Assembly: GCF_023208015.1 (NCBI RefSeq)
Contig: NZ_CP051627.1
Span: forward strand, 4,694,422 to 4,758,421
Direction: 5' to 3'
DNA length: 64,000 bases
Origin: Thermobifida alba
Lineage (GTDB): Bacteria > Actinomycetota > Actinomycetes > Streptosporangiales > Streptosporangiaceae
Shown here: positions 59,555 to 64,000 of the stretch, one piece after another
How positions within the stretch are numbered: position 1 is the first letter of the stretch
Layout of the letters: each line of letters opens with the position of its first letter
Translations under genes and position numbers: made by a program
Notes under the pieces: generated by a model
Told to the model about the DNA's origin: nothing
The model's input: the letters and a program-made list of their open reading frames with translations, nothing else
The model's database searches: none

Positions 59555-61362
59555 AGCGGGGCTCCGATCCGGCCGCCGGTGATGTGCACGGTCTCGTCGA
59601 CCAGTTCGGACCATCCGGTGTCGTGCGCGACGACGAGTCCGGTGCGGCCCTCCAGCAGGCGGGCCACGGCGCGGCGCACCGCGGCGGCGTTGTCCGGGTC
59701 GAGGTGCGCGGTGGGCTCGTCCAGCAGCACGATCGGCGCGTCCCGCAGGAAGGCGCGGGCCAGGGCGATGCGCTGGCGCTGTCCGGCGGACAGCCGCGCG
59801 CCGCGCTCCCCCAGCCGGGTGCCGTAGCCCTGGGGCAGGGTGGAGACGAAGTCGTGCGCCTCGGCGAGTTCGGCGGCGCGGCGCACCTCGGCGACGCTCG
59901 CCTCCGGCCGGCCCAGCCGGATGTTGTCCAGGACCGTGTCGTCGAACAGGTAGGGGTGCTGGGGCACCCAGGCGATGAGCTGCCGCCACTGGTCGGCGGG
60001 GACGTGGCCCAGCGGGGCGGACCCCGCGCCGCTGGGCCGCTCCACGCGGATCTCGCCCCCGGTGGGGTCGACGAAGCGCAGCAGCAACGCCAGCAGGGAG
60101 CTCTTGCCCGATCCGCTGGGGCCGGTGAGCAGGATCCGCTGTCCCGGGCGGATCACCAGGGAGACCCCCGACAGCGCCGGGACGGTGCGTCCCGGGTAGG
60201 TCAGCGAGACGTCGTCCAGGCGGATGCGGGGGGCGGCGCAGCCGTCGAGGCAGGGGCGGACCAGGGCGCGGGAGGCCGCCTCCCGGGCCGGCGCGGCCTC
60301 GGGGCCGGTCCGGGCGCCGTCCTGGTCGAGGCGCTCGTCCAGGACGGCGAAGACCTGCTCGGCGGCGGCGACCCCCTCCATGCTGGAGTGGAAGCGGGCC
60401 CCCACCTCGCGCAGCGGCAGGTACGCCTCGGGGGCGAGGATCAGCACCAGCAGCGCGGTCTGGTAGTCGACCATGCCGTACATCAGGCGCAGGCCGATCT
60501 CGACGGCCACCAGCGCCACCGCGAGCGTGGACAGCAGTTCCAGCACCAGCGCGGACAGGAACGCGATCCGCAGGGTGCCCATGGTGGCCCGCCGGTGCTC
60601 GTCGGTGATCCGGCGGATGATGGCGGCCTGCGCCTTGGCGCGGCGGAAGACGGCGAGGGTGGGCAGGCCCTCCACCACGTCCAGGAAGTGGCCGCCGAGC
60701 CGGTTCAGCAGACGCCACTGGCGCTGGGTGCGGGCCTGGGTGTGCCATCCGACCAGCGCCATGAAGATCGGGATGAGGGGCAGGGTCAGGCCGATGACGA
60801 GGGCCGAGATCCAGTCGGCCCGGGCCACCACGGCCAGGACGGCGAGGGGGACGAGGACCGCGAGCACCAGTTGCGGGAGGTACCGGGCGAAGTAGTCGTC
60901 CAGTGCGTCCAGGCCGCGGGTGGCGAGGGTGGCCAGTTCTCCGGCGCGCGGAGGGCCGTCCCCCTCGCCGTCGTCGGGACCGTTGTGCCCGGACAGCCAG
61001 ACCGCTCCCCGGCCCGGCTGTCCCGGGGACGGTTCGGGGGCTCCGGCCGGTGCGACGCCCGTCACGTGGGCGATCAGGCGTCGGCGCAGTTGCGACTTGG
61101 CGCGGGCCGCCGAGTGCAGGGCGGCGGCCTCGGTGCCGTAGGACAGCGCGGCCCGGCCCAGGGCGACCGCCGCGACGGCGGCGACCGCCCAGGACAGTTC
61201 GGTGAGCCCCTCGCCCGCGGCGGCGCCGGAGATGACGCGTGCGACGAGCCAGGCCTGGGCCAGGACCAGTCCGGTCACGGCCACCCCGCACAGCACGGTC
61301 ACGGCGAGGTGGACGCGGACCGCGCCGGCGGTGCGCACCAGCCGGGGGTCGAGGGGTTTCAT
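59551..61362 (-). CDS. cydD: ABC exporter CydD subunit
   Basis: 603 residues. Membrane domain (HLAVTVLCGVAVTGLVLAQ), then ATPase: Walker A LLTGPSGSGKSSLLALLLRF (~393), signature LSAGQRQRIALARAF, Walker B PIVLLDEPTAHLDPD, H-loop TGLVVAHDTGW. A Gly/Asp-rich insert (NGPDDGEGDGPPRAG, ~127-141) lies between membrane segments. 19 nt after cydB and overlapping cydC, so an operon. Confidence 0.94.
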   Translation of the reverse strand: MKPLDPRLVRTAGAVRVHLAVTVLCGVAVTGLVLAQAWLVARVISGAAAGEGLTELSWAVAAVAAVALGRAALSYGTEAAALHSAARAKSQLRRRLIAHVTGVAPAGAPEPSPGQPGRGAVWLSGHNGPDDGEGDGPPRAGELATLATRGLDALDDYFARYLPQLVLAVLVPLAVLAVVARADWISALVIGLTLPLIPIFMALVGWHTQARTQRQWRLLNRLGGHFLDVVEGLPTLAVFRRAKAQAAIIRRITDEHRRATMGTLRIAFLSALVLELLSTLAVALVAVEIGLRLMYGMVDYQTALLVLILAPEAYLPLREVGARFHSSMEGVAAAEQVFAVLDERLDQDGARTGPEAAPAREAASRALVRPCLDGCAAPRIRLDDVSLTYPGRTVPALSGVSLVIRPGQRILLTGPSGSGKSSLLALLLRFVDPTGGEIRVERPSGAGSAPLGHVPADQWRQLIAWVPQHPYLFDDTVLDNIRLGRPEASVAEVRRAAELAEAHDFVSTLPQGYGTRLGERGARLSAGQRQRIALARAFLRDAPIVLLDEPTAHLDPDNAAAVRRAVARLLEGRTGLVVAHDTGWSELVDETVHITGGRIGAPL

Positions 61363-61381
61363 ACGGTGCTTCCCTTGCGGA

Positions 61382-62410
61382 TCAGGCGGTGCCCGAGTGG
61401 GCGGTGTAGGCGGGCGTCGGCTCGATGTGTTCCCGGGTGATGCGCTTGCGGAACACCCAGTAGCTCCAACTCTGGTACGCGAGCACCAGGGGCAGGAAGA
61501 TCACCGCCACCCACGTCATCACGGTCAGCGTGTAGTCGGCCGAGGAGGCGTTCTCCACGGTCAGGCTGTACAGCGGGTTGGTGGTGGAGGGCAGCACGTT
61601 CGGGAACAGCGAGCCGAACAGCACCACGGTCGCGGTGGCGATGGTCGTCGCGGTCGCGGTGAACGACCAGCCCTCCCGCCCCCGCAGCGACAGCACGACG
61701 GCGGCGATCAGGGCGGTGGCGGCCACGGCGGCCAGCGGCAGCGTCCACGTCGTGCCGTAGGAGACCTGGGTCCACAGCAGGAACCCGCTGGCGGCGGGCA
61801 CCGCGACCAGCGCGATCGCCGGGACCGCGCGGCGGGCCTGGGCCCGCACCTCGCCTCCGGTCTTGAGGCTCAGGAACATCGCGCCGTGCAGGGTGAACAG
61901 CGACAGCGTGGTGAGCCCGCCGAGCAGCGCGTACGGGTTGAGCAGGTCGAGCAGGCCGGCGGTGACGATGTGGTCGGCGTCCATGGGCACGCCGCGCACG
62001 ATGTTGGCGAAGGCGACGCCCCACAGCAGGGCGGGCAGGGCGCTGCCCCAGAAGATCGCCTGGTCCCAGCGGGCGCGCCAGCGCTCGTCGTCGACCTTGC
62101 CGCGGTACTCGAACGCCACCCCGCGGGCGATCAGCGCGAGCAGGACCACCAGCAGCGGCAGGTAGAAGCCGCTGAACAGGGAGGCGTACCAGGCGGGGAA
62201 GGCGGCGAACATCGCTCCGCCCGCGGTGAGCACCCACACCTCGTTGCCGTCCCAGACCGGGCCGATCGCGTTGATCATGACACGGCGGTCGGTGTTGGTC
62301 CTGCCGAGGAAGGGCAGCAGGATGCCCACCCCGAAGTCGAACCCCTCCAGGACGAAGTAGCCGATCCACAGCACCGCGATGGCGGCGAACCAGATGACTG
62401 CGAGATCCAT
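61382..62410 (-). CDS. cydB: Cytochrome bd ubiquinol/menaquinol oxidase subunit II
   Basis: 342 residues, eight or nine membrane helices. LWIGYFVLEGFDFGVGILLP, AIGPVWDGNEVWVLTAGGAM and ASLFSGFYLPLLVVLLALIA are diagnostic. Partner of CydA in the high-affinity terminal oxidase used under low oxygen. 9 nt after cydA. Confidence 0.97.
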   Translation of the reverse strand: MDLAVIWFAAIAVLWIGYFVLEGFDFGVGILLPFLGRTNTDRRVMINAIGPVWDGNEVWVLTAGGAMFAAFPAWYASLFSGFYLPLLVVLLALIARGVAFEYRGKVDDERWRARWDQAIFWGSALPALLWGVAFANIVRGVPMDADHIVTAGLLDLLNPYALLGGLTTLSLFTLHGAMFLSLKTGGEVRAQARRAVPAIALVAVPAASGFLLWTQVSYGTTWTLPLAAVAATALIAAVVLSLRGREGWSFTATATTIATATVVLFGSLFPNVLPSTTNPLYSLTVENASSADYTLTVMTWVAVIFLPLVLAYQSWSYWVFRKRITREHIEPTPAYTAHSGTA

Positions 62411-62419
62411 GCCGGGCTC

Positions 62420-63871
62420 CTAGTAGACGAACGCGGGGACGGGGGCGTCGTGGTCCTCTGCGGAGTCGTCGTCCCTGGGCGGCACGACGTGGGCGGGACC
62501 CGCCTTGACGTAGCGCCACAGCAGCCCGGCCTCGACCACCGCGAGCACGCCGTAGATCAGGGTGAACAGGCTCAGCGAGAGGGCGACCTCGGTCAGGGAG
62601 ACCCCGGGCGAGACGCTGGCCGCGGTGAGCAGTTCGCCCACGACCGTCCAGGGCTGGCGGCCCATCTCGGTGAGGATCCAGCCGCAGATGTTGGCGGCCA
62701 GCGCGGCGGGCAGGGCGAGGACCGCGACCCAGTACATCCAGCGCTGCTCGGGCAGCCGGCCGCGGCGGGTCAGCCACAGCCCCGCGACCGCCACGGCGAC
62801 ACCGCCCAGCCCCAGGCCCATCATCAGCCGGAACGACCAGTAGATGACGGGGACGTTGGGCACGTAGGAGCCCGGGCCGTAGGCGTCCTCGTAGCGTTCC
62901 TGCACGTCGTTGATGCCCTGGACGTTGCCGTCGAGGCTGTCGGTGGCCAGGAGGCTCAGCAGGTGGGGGATCTGGATGTTGACGTGGTTGCGTCCGTCGA
63001 CCACGTCGCCGACCGCGAACAGCGAGAAGCCCGCGCCGTCCTCGTCCTCCCACAGCGCCTCGGCGCTGGCCAGCTTCATCGGCTCGTACTGGGCCATGAG
63101 CTGGGCCTGGTGGTGGCCGGAGAGGGCGACCACCAGGCCGGCGGCCGCGGTGACGGCCAGGCCGGCGCGCAGGGTCTTGCGGAACAGTTCGGGTTCGCTG
63201 CGGTGGGGGGCCTGGCCGGGGGTGCCGGTGTCGCCGTGGAAGCGGGCGCGCATCAGTTTGAAGGCGCTGACCGCGACCACGAACAGGCCCGCCGCGATGA
63301 ACGATCCGGCGACCGTGTGCAGGTAGGTCGACCACGCCTGGTCGTTGGAGAGCACCGCCCAGATGCTGGTGAGCTGGGCGCGTCCGGTCTCGGGGTTGAT
63401 CTCGAAGCCCACCGGGTTCCGCATCCAGGCGTTGGCGGCGAGGATGAAGTAGGCGGACAGGTTGGTGCCGACGGCCGCGGCCCAGATGGTGGCCAGGTGG
63501 ACCTTGCGGGGCAGTTTGTCCCAGCCGAAGATCCACAGTCCGATGAAGGTGGACTCCAGGAAGAAGGCGAGCAGGGCCTCCATGGCCAGGGGCGCGCCGA
63601 ACACGTCGCCGACGAAGCGCGAGTACTCGCTCCAGTTCATGCCGAACTGGAACTCCTGGACGATGCCGGTGACCACGCCCATGGCGAAGTTGATCAGGAA
63701 GAGCTTGCCGAAGAACTTGGTCGCCTGCAGGTATTCGTGCCTGCCGGTGCGGTACCAGGCCGTCTGCAGGCCGGCGACGATGACGGACAGGCCGATCGTC
63801 AACGGGACGAACAGGAAGTGGTAGACGGTGGTGATCCCGAACTGCCACCGTGCGAGGTCTAGTGCGTCCAT
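62420..63871 (-). CDS. cydA: Cytochrome bd oxidase subunit I
   Basis: 483 residues, nine membrane helices. Heme ligands: His in ITTVYHFLFVPLTIG (b595, ~18), His in YLHTVAGSFIAAG (b558, ~185) and Met in GWILTEMGRQPWTVVGEL with the GRQPW motif. The quinol-binding Q loop (~250-330) is of the short type. GAGAGG ribosome site before ATG 63871. First gene of a leftward cydABDC operon whose promoter carries three tiled operators. Confidence 0.97.
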   Translation of the reverse strand: MDALDLARWQFGITTVYHFLFVPLTIGLSVIVAGLQTAWYRTGRHEYLQATKFFGKLFLINFAMGVVTGIVQEFQFGMNWSEYSRFVGDVFGAPLAMEALLAFFLESTFIGLWIFGWDKLPRKVHLATIWAAAVGTNLSAYFILAANAWMRNPVGFEINPETGRAQLTSIWAVLSNDQAWSTYLHTVAGSFIAAGLFVVAVSAFKLMRARFHGDTGTPGQAPHRSEPELFRKTLRAGLAVTAAAGLVVALSGHHQAQLMAQYEPMKLASAEALWEDEDGAGFSLFAVGDVVDGRNHVNIQIPHLLSLLATDSLDGNVQGINDVQERYEDAYGPGSYVPNVPVIYWSFRLMMGLGLGGVAVAVAGLWLTRRGRLPEQRWMYWVAVLALPAALAANICGWILTEMGRQPWTVVGELLTAASVSPGVSLTEVALSLSLFTLIYGVLAVVEAGLLWRYVKAGPAHVVPPRDDDSAEDHDAPVPAFVY

Positions 63872-63908
63872 ACGCCTCTCCGAAAGCAGGACGGCCCCGG
63901 GGCCTGAA

Positions 63909-63957
63909 CTACTACACAGTGTACTACTACAACTTGTAGTTCTACGACGTGTAGTAG
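63909..63957. promoter_or_regulatory. Three tiled 15-bp near-palindromes upstream of cydA
   Basis: Boxes 63911-63925, 63926-63940 and 63941-63955 repeat every 15 bp around the consensus ACTACAACTTGTAGT. The middle box is a perfect palindrome. The outermost 9-mers CTACTACAC and GTGTAGTAG form another inverted pair. The TACA/TGTA core resembles BlaI/MecI/CopY-family operators. They lie 38 bp before the cydA start. Confidence 0.75.
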
Positions 63958-64000
63958 ATTACGGCAGGGGTCACGGGAGACCGCGGAGGGGCCGGGAAAG

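Noticed and set aside
57767-61291. A single 1174-residue CydDC fusion
   Set aside because: The long frame reads through cydD in the wrong frame; two separate genes with an ATGA overlap and full ABC motifs in each explain the region.

Overview
The window is 64 kb of GC-rich DNA (roughly 70%) from an actinobacterium. The exocellulase at 37.7-39.5 kb has the layout of Thermobifida fusca Cel6B: signal peptide, N-terminal CBM2, linker, GH6. It lies next to two copies of the CelR-type palindrome. The order ilvBNC-serA-leuB-ilvE-cimA, the gltX/tRNA/iclR/leuCD block and the absence of introns all fit a free-living, aerobic cellulolytic Thermobifida or a close Nocardiopsidaceae relative. The linker (eight DPGGG units) differs from the Pro/Ser-rich linker I remember for T. 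fusca, so a sister species is more likely than T. fusca itself. I see no phage, IS element, rRNA or CRISPR array.

Layout. 0-0.8 kb: 3' end of etfA. 0.8-5.1 kb: a leftward, visibly lower-GC cassette of four genes (CRP/FNR-type regulator, class III nucleotide-cyclase-like protein, large P-loop NTPase, hypothetical protein), wedged between etfA and the cysteine desulfurase. This is the best candidate for an undescribed system. 5.4-17.3 kb: sulfur relay and housekeeping genes (iscS-like, mnmA, MetE-like, ligA), a GGDEF-EAL protein, then gatCA. 17.5-20.4 kb: two tandem sortase-anchored thioester-domain surface proteins, inserted between gatCA and gatB. 20.8-25.5 kb: gatB and a PAS-GGDEF-EAL protein.

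25.6-36.0 kb is a branched-chain amino acid block: ilvB, ilvN, ilvC, serA, leuB, ilvE and cimA. Two of its promoters carry attenuator-type leader peptides: LILVL before ilvB and three Ile codons plus Val before cimA. ilvB and leuB share an inverted repeat, TCTCA-N5-TGAGA. leuCD lies at 48-50 kb, divergent from an IclR regulator of the NdgR/LtbR type. 36-40 kb: a secreted DUF3152 metzincin-like protein, a small monooxygenase and cel6B. 40-45.9 kb: a fumarylacetoacetase-family protein, two membrane proteins, a GntR-TetR double-DNA-binding-domain regulator with two matching palindromes, gltX, and tRNA-Gln and two tRNA-Glu genes. GatCAB, GluRS and these tRNAs are the parts of the indirect Gln-tRNA route. 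46-57.5 kb: sugar-dehydrogenase lipoprotein, iclR/leuCD, hup, cofC (F420), plsC-gpsA, a PLP lyase, ddl and an EI24-family protein. 57.8-63.9 kb: cydABDC (cytochrome bd oxidase and its ABC exporter), read leftward from a promoter covered by three tiled 15-bp near-palindromes.

Many genes here have a TAnnnT-like -10 hexamer only 6-9 nt before the start codon, so leaderless transcripts look common.
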